Positions 25,326 to 32,398 of a stretch of 64,000 bases of DNA are shown here, piece after piece. A program made the translations under genes and the position numbers. The notes under the pieces were generated by a model that was not told where the DNA came from, searched no databases, and saw only the letters and a list, made by a program, of their open reading frames with translations. Numbering within the stretch: the first letter of the stretch is position 1; each line of letters starts with the position of its first letter. This stretch comes from an uncultured Porphyromonadaceae bacterium (GTDB lineage Bacteria > Bacteroidota > Bacteroidia > Bacteroidales > Barnesiellaceae). The DNA lies in contig UPYI01000009.1 in assembly GCA_900538555.1 (NCBI GenBank), positions 1 through 64,000 of the forward strand, in the 5' to 3' direction.

Positions 25326-26657
25326 TTACAAGGCAAAGCCTATGCGCACCTTCTTTCCTTTGATCTTCTGCGGTGCGATCTTCTTCATACAGGCATGCAC
25401 CTTGTCGCGGGCAACGGCAACATAAGAAAAATGATCCTTCACATCGATCATTCCCACATCCTCTTTCGTCAAACCGCCCTGTTGAATCAGGAAACCTAAA
25501 ATATCCGACTTGCTCAGTTTCTCCCGTTTTCCGGCAGCAAAATGCAATGTCGCCATCGGAGGCAATGCCATCCCGGTTTTCCGGCTGTCCGGAACAAATG
25601 TTTCTATCTGCGATACATATTCGGGCACTGTTTCGGTAGGTCCGACCAGCAGGTACGCATTTCCGTCGGCATGCATCCGAGCAGTACGCCCGTTGCGGTG
25701 GATAAACGCCTCCTCATCCGAGGGTAAATGATAGTGTACGATATGTTTCACATCCGATATATCCAGCCCGCGGGCAGCCAGATCGGTAGAGATACAAATA
25801 TAAGAACTCCGATTCCGGAACTTGATCAACGCCCGTTCCCGGTCGGGCTGCTCCATACCGCCGTGGAAAGCCTCGCTGATCAGCCCTTTGGTAGTAAGAA
25901 AACGTTGCACACGTTCCACACTCTCGCGTTGATTGCAAAACACGAGGGTCAGTCCCGGCTCCACATTATACAATAACGACAACAATGTATCCAGTTTATC
26001 TTTCTCCGGAGAATCGACCCGGTACAACGACAAGCGGGATCGCTCCGGTTCGTCTGCCGTATTCTGCAAAAAGTCCAGTTTCACCGGATGTCTCAACCCC
26101 GTAAAATCGGGCAATTCGGCACTATCCGTAGCCGAAGTCAATATCCGTTTCCGAAGCGAACGCAATGGACGAAGTATCGCACTCATCTGCTCCCTGAAAC
26201 CCAGTTCCAGACATTTGTCGAACTCATCCAGCACCAACAATTGCAAACCGTCGAGCGACAGATGTTCCCGCTCGATATGATCGAGAATACGCCCCGGCGT
26301 ACCGATAAGCAATGCCGGAGGTACCGCCAACGACTTCGTTTCCTCCCGCACCGAATGTCCGCCATAACAACAAACGACCTTAATGCCGGCGGCAATATTG
26401 CGCATCACCGTGTCGATCTGCAATGCCAATTCGCGCGAAGGCACCAGAATCAATGCCTGTACCCCTTTGCGGTTCGGATCGATCATCGTCAGCAAAGGTA
26501 AAAGAAATGCCAAAGTCTTGCCCGAACCCGTAGGCGAAAGCAGCACGATTTCATCGGCAGACGCACTTCGTTCCAACATAGCACACTGCATCTCGTTCAA
26601 TGCCTCAATACCCAGATTGCGGCAGGCTTTCTCTATCAATTCACGATTTTGTTTCAT
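25326..26657 (-). CDS. dbpA: ATP-dependent RNA helicase DbpA
   Basis: The 443-residue DEAD-box protein has Q-motif EALNEMQ, Walker A SPTGSGKT (41-48), GTPGRILDHI, Walker B VLDEFDK (DEFD in place of DEAD), SAT, and HRNGRTAR (motif VI). A C-terminal DbpA RNA-binding domain (about 370-443) normally recognises 23S rRNA hairpin 92. The protein remodels rRNA during large-subunit assembly. The start is ATG 26657, 5 nt beyond a TACCTTTG box, so the mRNA may be leaderless. Small RNA candidates lie on both sides of the gene. Confidence 0.9.
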   Translation of the reverse strand: MKQNRELIEKACRNLGIEALNEMQCAMLERSASADEIVLLSPTGSGKTLAFLLPLLTMIDPNRKGVQALILVPSRELALQIDTVMRNIAAGIKVVCCYGGHSVREETKSLAVPPALLIGTPGRILDHIEREHLSLDGLQLLVLDEFDKCLELGFREQMSAILRPLRSLRKRILTSATDSAELPDFTGLRHPVKLDFLQNTADEPERSRLSLYRVDSPEKDKLDTLLSLLYNVEPGLTLVFCNQRESVERVQRFLTTKGLISEAFHGGMEQPDRERALIKFRNRSSYICISTDLAARGLDISDVKHIVHYHLPSDEEAFIHRNGRTARMHADGNAYLLVGPTETVPEYVSQIETFVPDSRKTGMALPPMATLHFAAGKREKLSKSDILGFLIQQGGLTKEDVGMIDVKDHFSYVAVARDKVHACMKKIAPQKIKGKKVRIGFAL

Positions 26658-26659
26658 AC

Positions 26660-26800
26660 GGCAAAGGTATGGAAAATGAGAGCAGAAGCCAAATTTTTTT
26701 GGATTATGCCGAGTGCATCCTACCTTCGCCACCGGCAGAGGTATGGAAAATGAGAGCAGATACCCAATTTATTCGGATTATGCCAAGTGCATAACTATTT
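26660..26800 (-). repeat. Palindromic repeat form B variant, two tandem units carrying the dbpA promoter
   Basis: Two units with period 74 on the minus strand end in TACCTTTG (26662-26669) and the one-base variant TACCTCTG (26736-26743). Each holds GAGAGCAGA, an A/T-rich hairpin and a GATTATGCC element that parallel the other repeat copies. The boxes point at dbpA. Confidence 0.65.
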
Positions 26801-26869
26801 TCACCGGCTCAATCGGACGTTATTTGCAAAATAAAGTTAAACAGGACCATTTTTATGGGAGAAACATGT

Positions 26870-26972
26870 TGCACAACATAAAAATTGGCTTACCTTTGCA
26901 GTGTGTTTTTCATAGTATTAGATTAAGGTTAATGAAGATTGGTTGTCGAGAGACAACCTTTTCTTTTTTATA
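26870..26972 (+). ncRNA. Small RNA candidate, copy 2 (promoter plus about 66-nt transcript)
   Basis: TTG (26870-26872), an 18-nt gap and TACCTTTG (26891-26898) form the promoter. CATAGTATTAGATTAAGGTT (26911-26930) follows at almost the same distance as in copy 1, and the terminator is GGTTGTC, loop GAGA, GACAACC, then T-rich (26941-26970). The terminator stem differs from copy 1 by paired changes that keep the helix, so structure is conserved while sequence is not. Confidence 0.7.
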
Positions 26973-27039
26973 ACCGTCTCGACACCCGCCACACAGACCA
27001 GAACAGCCGAGATCATCATCGGCAACAAGCAAGATAAAA

Positions 27040-28230
27040 TCAAAACGCCGTCGTCCCGACTTCCACCCGCGCCCGATAACGGCTGTTTTCGCCGATCGGA
27101 TTCAGCGACAAATAGCCGCCGGTCAATTTCCCGCCGATAATCCGGGCAGGAGCATGCGCCATCCGCATCCGATGGTCGGCAAGCAGCTCCGACGGAGAAG
27201 AAAAGAAATCGACAAAATACCCCCCTTCGTCCTCCGGACGCATATACCGGTTATGGAATATCCGGGCAACCATACCCATATTCATCCGAAGATTCACCTC
27301 CACACACGGATGTAGCCGGGCACATCCTTTCGCATCGCGATATATCAACATATCCACTCCGAAATAACCGGAATAACCGGGCGATACCCATTCTGTAAAG
27401 ACCGCCTCCAAAGCCGAGCGGGTCTGGGTCAAAACTGACTGCGGTACAAACCGGCAAAGCGACTGTTCCAACACATCGTCCGAAGCCAGACGGTTTCCCT
27501 TATATGCCCCTCTGCTATCGGTTACAAATAAAGAATATCCGGCAAAACGTACCGCCGCGCCGTCGCTTGCAAACTCCATGGCAAAATCGAGTATCTTGTC
27601 GTACCGGCATTCCCCCATTACACTACCCTGTTTGCGTAACACTCCGGCAGCCCATCGTTCCAAAGGCTGCGACATTACGCCGTCGCCCCAAAAAAGACCT
27701 TTGCCGCTACTCGACCACGGCGATTTCAACACACTATACGGGCAATCCGATAAAAATGAACGAAGAGCCTCCAACGAAAACAGTTCCTGCGGACAATCGG
27801 GCAACGGATAATCCACCCGTTCACCCAACCGCCGGATCACCTCGACAGTCAGCGAACGATGCGACAGTCGCCGAAGAAGAGCCAACCGTTCCGCTCCGGG
27901 CAGCAGACGATCCGGAATACCGATCGACCGGAACCGGCGGGCGGCATATTCGCTCCATCCCCACGGTACACATGCCGTAAAACAGCCTTGCGCTACATCG
28001 GCAGGCAACACCGGTTGCGAACCGATCCCGAAACATTGCAGCATAGACAAAAAGGCAGGATCGGGTATTTCGTCAGAAAGCACGGCACTGCCATTGTCGG
28101 CATACCATAACGGGAGCAAGCCCAGATCGGTCGCTATGGCGCGTGCCATAGGCGGAGGTGTATATCCGGCTTTACCGAAAGCTATCGCCAAATCATTTTC
28201 GGGATTGAACAGATACAGATCGTTCGGCAT
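27040..28230 (-). CDS. ATP-grasp-like cytosolic protein of unknown function
   Basis: The 396-residue protein starts LYLFNPENDLAIAFGKAGYTPP and has VLKSPWSSSGKGLFWG near residue 190, which resembles the ATP-grasp glycine-rich phosphate-binding loop. VEVNLRMNMGMVARIFHNRYM near residue 320 fits the metal-binding Glu-X-Asn of that fold. It may be a carboxylate-amine ligase, but no substrate can be read. The longer open frame upstream to 28347 is only repeat sequence in frame. It has a TATCTTTG box ending 18 nt before the ATG, so the leader is very short (about 11 nt), and no partner gene. Confidence 0.6.
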   Translation of the reverse strand: MPNDLYLFNPENDLAIAFGKAGYTPPPMARAIATDLGLLPLWYADNGSAVLSDEIPDPAFLSMLQCFGIGSQPVLPADVAQGCFTACVPWGWSEYAARRFRSIGIPDRLLPGAERLALLRRLSHRSLTVEVIRRLGERVDYPLPDCPQELFSLEALRSFLSDCPYSVLKSPWSSSGKGLFWGDGVMSQPLERWAAGVLRKQGSVMGECRYDKILDFAMEFASDGAAVRFAGYSLFVTDSRGAYKGNRLASDDVLEQSLCRFVPQSVLTQTRSALEAVFTEWVSPGYSGYFGVDMLIYRDAKGCARLHPCVEVNLRMNMGMVARIFHNRYMRPEDEGGYFVDFFSSPSELLADHRMRMAHAPARIIGGKLTGGYLSLNPIGENSRYRARVEVGTTAF

Positions 28231-28243
28231 GGCTAAATCTTTT

Positions 28244-28421
28244 TGTGCAAAGATAATGCAAGCCGAATACAGAGGCAAGTTTACTTGACCTATGTTGAGG
28301 CGCAGCTTATCTTCTGAAAAGATAGTGCAAGCCGAGAGCAAAGCCAAATTTTATTTGAGCTTAGCCGAGGCGCAGCCTATGTTCTGAAAAGATAATGCAA
28401 GCCGAATACAGAGGCAAGTAA
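28244..28421 (-). repeat. Palindromic repeat form B, two full units and one truncated unit with promoters
   Basis: On the minus strand TATCTTTG-type boxes fall at 28248-28255 and, in decayed form, at about 28317-28324 and 28387-28394 (periods 69 and 70). Hairpin centres are CAAGTTTACTTG (28276-28287) and CAAATTTTATTTG (28345-28357). The unit nearest the gene has the intact box that drives the 27040 gene. Confidence 0.8.
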
Positions 28422-28428
28422 AAAAAGA

Positions 28429-28457
28429 GACGTACTCCGATGTCATCGGAATACGTC
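28429..28457 (-). terminator. Terminator after the DUF3078 gene
   Basis: A 13-bp stem with one wobble (arms 28429-28441 and 28445-28457) is followed on the minus strand by TCTTTTTTT. It lies beyond the form A repeat downstream of the DUF3078 gene. Confidence 0.75.
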
Positions 28458-28479
28458 CCTCCCTATCTAAAATCGGTTC

Positions 28480-28632
28480 ATTACCATGCACCTTTTCTCG
28501 CCTCGGCATAGCCCGAACCCTGTTCGGCTCTGCTCTCGGCTTATCGAAAACGTTCATCACAATGCACCTTTTCTCGCCTCGGCATAGCCCCGAACACTGT
28601 TCGGCTCTGCTCTCGGCTTATCGAAAACGTTC
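28480..28632. repeat. Palindromic repeat form A, two tandem copies
   Basis: Two units reading TGCACCTTTTCTCGCCTCGG, a CCGAAC/GTTCGG centre and CTCTCGGCTTATCGAAAACG fill the space right after the DUF3078 stop. Confidence 0.85.
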
Positions 28633-28634
28633 GA

Positions 28635-29507
28635 TTAGAAATTATATTGCAGACCGATACCCACCAACTCTTTGAACTGGACACGCGCCGATTTATGCCC
28701 ATGTTTATCGGCGATCTTCACATCGTCGTCATACAGCAAATTGGTCGTTACCGAAGCCGAGAACCATTTGTTGATAACCATATTCAACTGCACTTCCCAG
28801 TTTACATCCACATTTTGCGGATTATGCAGATAATCGGAGAAGAGTTCAAGACGGGAATAAATCGTCATATTCTTCAAGAACTCATAGTTCGCTTCCAGTT
28901 TCAAGTTTGCACCGAGACCGTTATACACATGTTTTCCGGCTTCCACACCGTAGTTGCCCGTTCTCGATATCGAATCGCTGAGGATATAAGTACCTTTATA
29001 AGTGACCGGCGTCAGCACAGCCGTGAAATATTTGCATGGAGTATAGGTAAGACCGGCACCGATCGTCAGATAAGCAGGAGAAAGAAATTCGGAAACCAAA
29101 GTCTTCACATCCTTATAATTATAGCCGGGACCGAATTGAGTTTGGAAAGTCACATTACCGCTGACATACAAGGTCTTGGCAATTTCATAACCGTAGTTAG
29201 AGTTGATATACAATTTATCGCTGGTTTTACGGGTTCCGTCGTCGGCTGTATTATTCAGACCGAATGCTGCTTCGAAACGGTTTTGCCATACATGTTTATC
29301 TTTGTTCAGGTCGGCTTGATAAGTAGCTTGTCCATCCACGGCAATCGCATTCTGACCACCGGTAGCCCAGTTAGTAAAACTTACTTGTGTGAACTTCAAT
29401 CCTACAAATCCGTTGGTTGTCCAGACCGAATCCTTAGAAACTCTTGCCTCTACGGCACTTATGCCCAAAACTACGAGCATACAAAATACAAATAATTTTT
29501 TCAGCAT
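28635..29507 (-). CDS. DUF3078 outer-membrane beta-barrel protein
   Basis: The 290-residue protein has a signal peptide (about 1-21) and then alternating amphipathic strands with many aromatic residues, ending in LQYNF with the C-terminal Phe typical of outer-membrane barrels. The segments SVWTTNGFVGLKFTQVSFTNWA and GGQNAIAV are those of DUF3078, a Bacteroidota family of unknown role. It is monocistronic, with TAATTTTG at 29562-29569 as promoter box and a terminator at 28429-28457. Confidence 0.85.
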   Translation of the reverse strand: MLKKLFVFCMLVVLGISAVEARVSKDSVWTTNGFVGLKFTQVSFTNWATGGQNAIAVDGQATYQADLNKDKHVWQNRFEAAFGLNNTADDGTRKTSDKLYINSNYGYEIAKTLYVSGNVTFQTQFGPGYNYKDVKTLVSEFLSPAYLTIGAGLTYTPCKYFTAVLTPVTYKGTYILSDSISRTGNYGVEAGKHVYNGLGANLKLEANYEFLKNMTIYSRLELFSDYLHNPQNVDVNWEVQLNMVINKWFSASVTTNLLYDDDVKIADKHGHKSARVQFKELVGIGLQYNF

Positions 29508-29561
29508 ACGTTTTTACTTTTATTTATGATTAAACTATTTTTTGGGAATAAACTTTCGGCG

Positions 29562-29569
29562 CAAAATTA
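29562..29569 (-). promoter_or_regulatory. -7 box of the DUF3078 gene
   Basis: TAATTTTG on the minus strand, 54 nt before the ATG. Confidence 0.5.
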
Positions 29570-29599
29570 ATGTTAAAAAAACACACAAACAAATAAAAA

Positions 29600-29672
29600 A
29601 ACGTTTTCTATAAGCCGAAAGCAAAACCGAACTCATTCGGGCTATGCCGAGCGAAGAAAAGGTGCATGAATA
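29600..29672. repeat. Palindromic repeat form A, single copy
   Basis: One unit (AACGTTTTCTATAAGCCGAA to GAAGAAAAGGTGCATGA) between the maf stop and the DUF3078 promoter. The centre is CCGAACTCATTCGGG. Confidence 0.7.
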
Positions 29673-29730
29673 TAAACAAATTGCAATTCCGTTAAGTTTA
29701 GATTCCACCCGTTTATTACGCTCCGATCTT

Positions 29731-30312
29731 CTAAAAATCCTTCAACTCCGTATAAAGACGTTGTATCGGCAATCCCATTACATTATAATAACTGCCATTC
29801 ATCCCTGTAACCCCGATATAACCGATCCATTCCTGCACACCGTACGCACCCGCCTTATCCAACGGGCGGTAATGCGACACATAATACCCGATCTCCTCAT
29901 CGGTCAAAGCCGCAAAAGTCACTTCGGTCGATACGGCAAACGATTTACACCGGCATGCCGAAGTCAAAGTCACCCCCGTAATCACCGTATGGGTACGCCC
30001 CGACAAAGCCCTTAGCATCTCACAAGCCTCCGCCTCGTCGTGCGGTTTACCATATACTTTTCCATCCAGCCATACGATCGTATCGGCTGTTATCAACAAT
30101 GTATTCGGTTTCATCTGCGACCGATAAGCATCCGCTTTCAGTTGCGATATATAAAGCGGAATCTCTTCGCCCTGCAACGACGAAGGATACGACTCATCGA
30201 CATCGGGCAACGATGTCACCCGATATTTCACACCCAGACCTGCCAGCAACTCCCGGCGACGCGGCGAATTGCTCGCCAATAATATTTCGTACGAATCCAA
30301 ATTACTCAACAT
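29731..30312 (-). CDS. maf: Maf-family nucleotide pyrophosphatase
   Basis: The 193-residue protein has LLASNSPRRRELLAGLG at the start, DVDESYP, ADTIVWLDGKVYGKP with the metal-binding Asp, SGRTHTVITGV, and DKAGAYGVQEW, which are the Maf/Ham1 signatures. Such enzymes hydrolyse non-canonical nucleoside triphosphates such as dTTP, UTP or modified pyrimidines; which one cannot be decided here. It is the last gene of the group DUF2520-kdsC-maf, 22 nt after kdsC. Confidence 0.93.
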   Translation of the reverse strand: MLSNLDSYEILLASNSPRRRELLAGLGVKYRVTSLPDVDESYPSSLQGEEIPLYISQLKADAYRSQMKPNTLLITADTIVWLDGKVYGKPHDEAEACEMLRALSGRTHTVITGVTLTSACRCKSFAVSTEVTFAALTDEEIGYYVSHYRPLDKAGAYGVQEWIGYIGVTGMNGSYYNVMGLPIQRLYTELKDF

Positions 30313-30334
30313 AACGCTACTACTTTACCCGGCT

Positions 30335-30859
30335 CTACCAGCCGAAAGCCTGTTTATCACTCATCCAGTCGCCCCGCGCACGCATCACCTGTTCGATCAC
30401 ATCGCGGCCGCAGCCCTGTCCTCCCGGTTTCGGAGAGACATAACGTGCTACCGACTTGATTTCGGGTGCGGCATCAGCCGGACATGCCGGCAATCCGGCA
30501 CGACACATCACCTCGTAATCGGGAATATCGTCGCCCATATACATCACCTCGTCTGCCGACAAACCGCACTCCGCCAGCCAATTCTCAAAAGCCGTAATTT
30601 TCACACCGGCACCCATATACACATGCTGCACGCCCAAGCCTTCGAAACGTTTCCATACGGCTTCCGTGCGGCCGCCGGTAATGATCGCCACCTGATACCC
30701 TTTCTTTACAGCCAGTTGCAAGGCATAGCCATCCTTGATATTGACCATACGCATCGGCTCGCCCGACGGATGCAACGGCACGACATCCGACGACAAAACG
30801 CCGTCCACATCGAAAGCAAAAGCCCGTATACGGGTCAAATCGAAATCTATCTTACTCAT
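30335..30859 (-). CDS. kdsC: 3-deoxy-D-manno-octulosonate 8-phosphate phosphatase (KdsC-type HAD)
   Basis: The 174-residue HAD protein has no cap domain. It shows FAFDVDGVLSSD (Asp17, Asp19), NIKDGYALQLAVKKGY, IITGGRTEAV, YMGDDIPDYEVM and the terminal GGQGCGRDVIEQVM that marks the KdsC tetramer family. It makes Kdo by removing phosphate from Kdo-8-phosphate, a step in lipid A inner-core synthesis. It lies between a DUF2520 gene (12 nt) and maf (22 nt), a grouping often seen in Bacteroidales. Confidence 0.9.
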   Translation of the reverse strand: MSKIDFDLTRIRAFAFDVDGVLSSDVVPLHPSGEPMRMVNIKDGYALQLAVKKGYQVAIITGGRTEAVWKRFEGLGVQHVYMGAGVKITAFENWLAECGLSADEVMYMGDDIPDYEVMCRAGLPACPADAAPEIKSVARYVSPKPGGQGCGRDVIEQVMRARGDWMSDKQAFGW

Positions 30860-30871
30860 ACATCCCTTCTT

Positions 30872-31666
30872 TCACACATCCTTCTGCTCGCTGAAACGAT
30901 AAATACTTCGGCTCAGCAAATCATATATCTCACGTATCGAACGGTCGGAAAGCATCGAACTCTGCTCCGCCATCACATTGCGGTCGAAACGAACCGCCGG
31001 ACCGGTCTGCGCCGCAACGGGCGACATACGTTCCACCTTTGCCGCAGTTTCCCGGATCAACGGCAACAACACTTCGAACGGTAGCCCATGCTCCTGCAAC
31101 AACCGCGCGGCAATCGCATACATATGGTTCGAGAAATTTCCGGCAAACACAGCCGACAGATGCAGGTATTTCCGCTGCACCGAATCGGCATCGTACACAT
31201 TGTCGCTCAAACGAGCGGCGATGTGACGCAACAACGCAGCATCGTCGGGACGAGCCGCTTCGATCAAAAACGGAATTTCCCGAAAATCCACCTCCCGTTC
31301 CTTGCTGAATGTCTGCATAGGATAAAACACACCGAACCGCGGCACCCACCCCTCGAACACCGACATGGGAATACTGCCTGCCGTATGTACCCACAACCCG
31401 TCGTTCGGAGCGACATGCCGTATCAGATCCGGCAAAACCGTATCCTTGACAGCAAAAATATACAGATCGGCATCCGCCCGTATCTCCTCGACCGAAGTCA
31501 CATACGGGACACCATCGAGACGAAGGCTAAGTTCCTGTGCCGATTCGGAGGTGCGGCTAAACAACTGTACGATGTTCATGCCCTGCCCCTTCATTGCCAA
31601 AGAAAGACGGGTCGCCAGATTACCGGCACCGATCCATACGACTTTCAAACCATCCGTTTCTACCAT
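30872..31666 (-). CDS. Rossmann-fold oxidoreductase with DUF2520 domain
   Basis: The 264-residue protein has a nucleotide-binding N-terminus (VVWIGAGNLATRLSLAM), SRTSESAQEL after strand 2 (NADP-like Arg), and WVHTAGSIPMSVFEGW. The C-terminal helical domain begins YLHLSAVFAGNFSNHMYAIA, typical of DUF2520. It resembles short-chain ketopantoate or pyrroline-carboxylate reductases, but the substrate is unknown. ATG 31666 overlaps the nitroreductase stop by 7 nt, so the two are translationally linked; an upstream in-frame ATG at 31690 lies inside the nitroreductase and is less likely. Confidence 0.85.
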   Translation of the reverse strand: MVETDGLKVVWIGAGNLATRLSLAMKGQGMNIVQLFSRTSESAQELSLRLDGVPYVTSVEEIRADADLYIFAVKDTVLPDLIRHVAPNDGLWVHTAGSIPMSVFEGWVPRFGVFYPMQTFSKEREVDFREIPFLIEAARPDDAALLRHIAARLSDNVYDADSVQRKYLHLSAVFAGNFSNHMYAIAARLLQEHGLPFEVLLPLIRETAAKVERMSPVAAQTGPAVRFDRNVMAEQSSMLSDRSIREIYDLLSRSIYRFSEQKDV

Positions 31667-32187
31667 TGACCGATATGCACTTTCTCCCACAGCATCTTTT
31701 CCGGATCGAACGGTTTCCGCTCCTCGTTCTTATGCCCCAAAGTAATGATGCACAGCACGCCCATTTCCTCCGGTATATTCAGCAATTCGCGTACCGTTTC
31801 CTCTGCCGGCGTACCGTCTGCGGCATATCTGCCGCGTATCTGTATCCAGCAACTGCCCAAACCTAAATCGGCAGCCTGAACCTGAATGAATGCAGCTGCG
31901 ATCGACGCATCTTCGATCCATGTATCGGTGACAGTCATATCGGCAACTACAACCACTGCCAAAGCCGCGCCCTCGATCGGTCTGGCACCCATATCCTTAC
32001 ATTCCGCAAGGCGATGCAGCATCTCCTTATCTTCCACCACAACGAAATTCCACGGGGTGGAACGCTTCGACGAAGGTGCCATCAATGCCGCTTCGAGCAA
32101 CAAACGCACATCGTCAGCCGCCAACGGCTCTTCCGTATATTTACGGATGCTCCGGCGTTGGAGCAACAGTTCATGAAAGTTTTCCAT
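31660..32187 (-). CDS. Nitroreductase-family FMN oxidoreductase
   Basis: The 175-residue protein has LLLQRRSIRKYTEEPL at the N-terminus (FMN phosphate contacts), AALMAPSSKRSTPWNFVVV, and GLGSCWIQIRGRY near 125, as in compact NfsB-like nitroreductases that reduce nitro groups or quinones with NAD(P)H. The C-terminal end HKNEERKPFDPEKM is common in Bacteroidota members. The start is ATG 32187; the promoter box TACTTTTG is at 32212-32219. It leads the nitroreductase-DUF2520-kdsC-maf run. Confidence 0.9.
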   Translation of the reverse strand: MENFHELLLQRRSIRKYTEEPLAADDVRLLLEAALMAPSSKRSTPWNFVVVEDKEMLHRLAECKDMGARPIEGAALAVVVVADMTVTDTWIEDASIAAAFIQVQAADLGLGSCWIQIRGRYAADGTPAEETVRELLNIPEEMGVLCIITLGHKNEERKPFDPEKMLWEKVHIGQW

Positions 32188-32211
32188 ACATTCCTTTATT
32201 TTATCTCTGTA

Positions 32212-32219
32212 CAAAAGTA
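32212..32219 (-). promoter_or_regulatory. -7 box of the nitroreductase operon
   Basis: TACTTTTG on the minus strand, 24 nt before ATG 32187. Confidence 0.5.
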
Positions 32220-32309
32220 ATAATTTCCCGGGACAATCCTATCGGCGAAATTCATAGATATAAACATTCTACAAAAAAACGTTGCACCCTATTCCTCCCA
32301 TATTTTTTA

Positions 32310-32317
32310 TACTTTTG
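32310..32317 (+). promoter_or_regulatory. -7 box of the TonB receptor gene
   Basis: TACTTTTG, divergent from the nitroreductase promoter and 81 nt before ATG 32399. Confidence 0.5.
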
Positions 32318-32398
32318 CAAACGCGATATACGGAAACGGATTTTTTCACGTTATTATTAATGATGTTTCCGCCCACAGGAAACGGTTGCGAACGAACA

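Noticed and set aside
28231..28347. N-terminal extension of the ATP-grasp-like protein
   Set aside because: It is translated repeat sequence and contains the promoter box.
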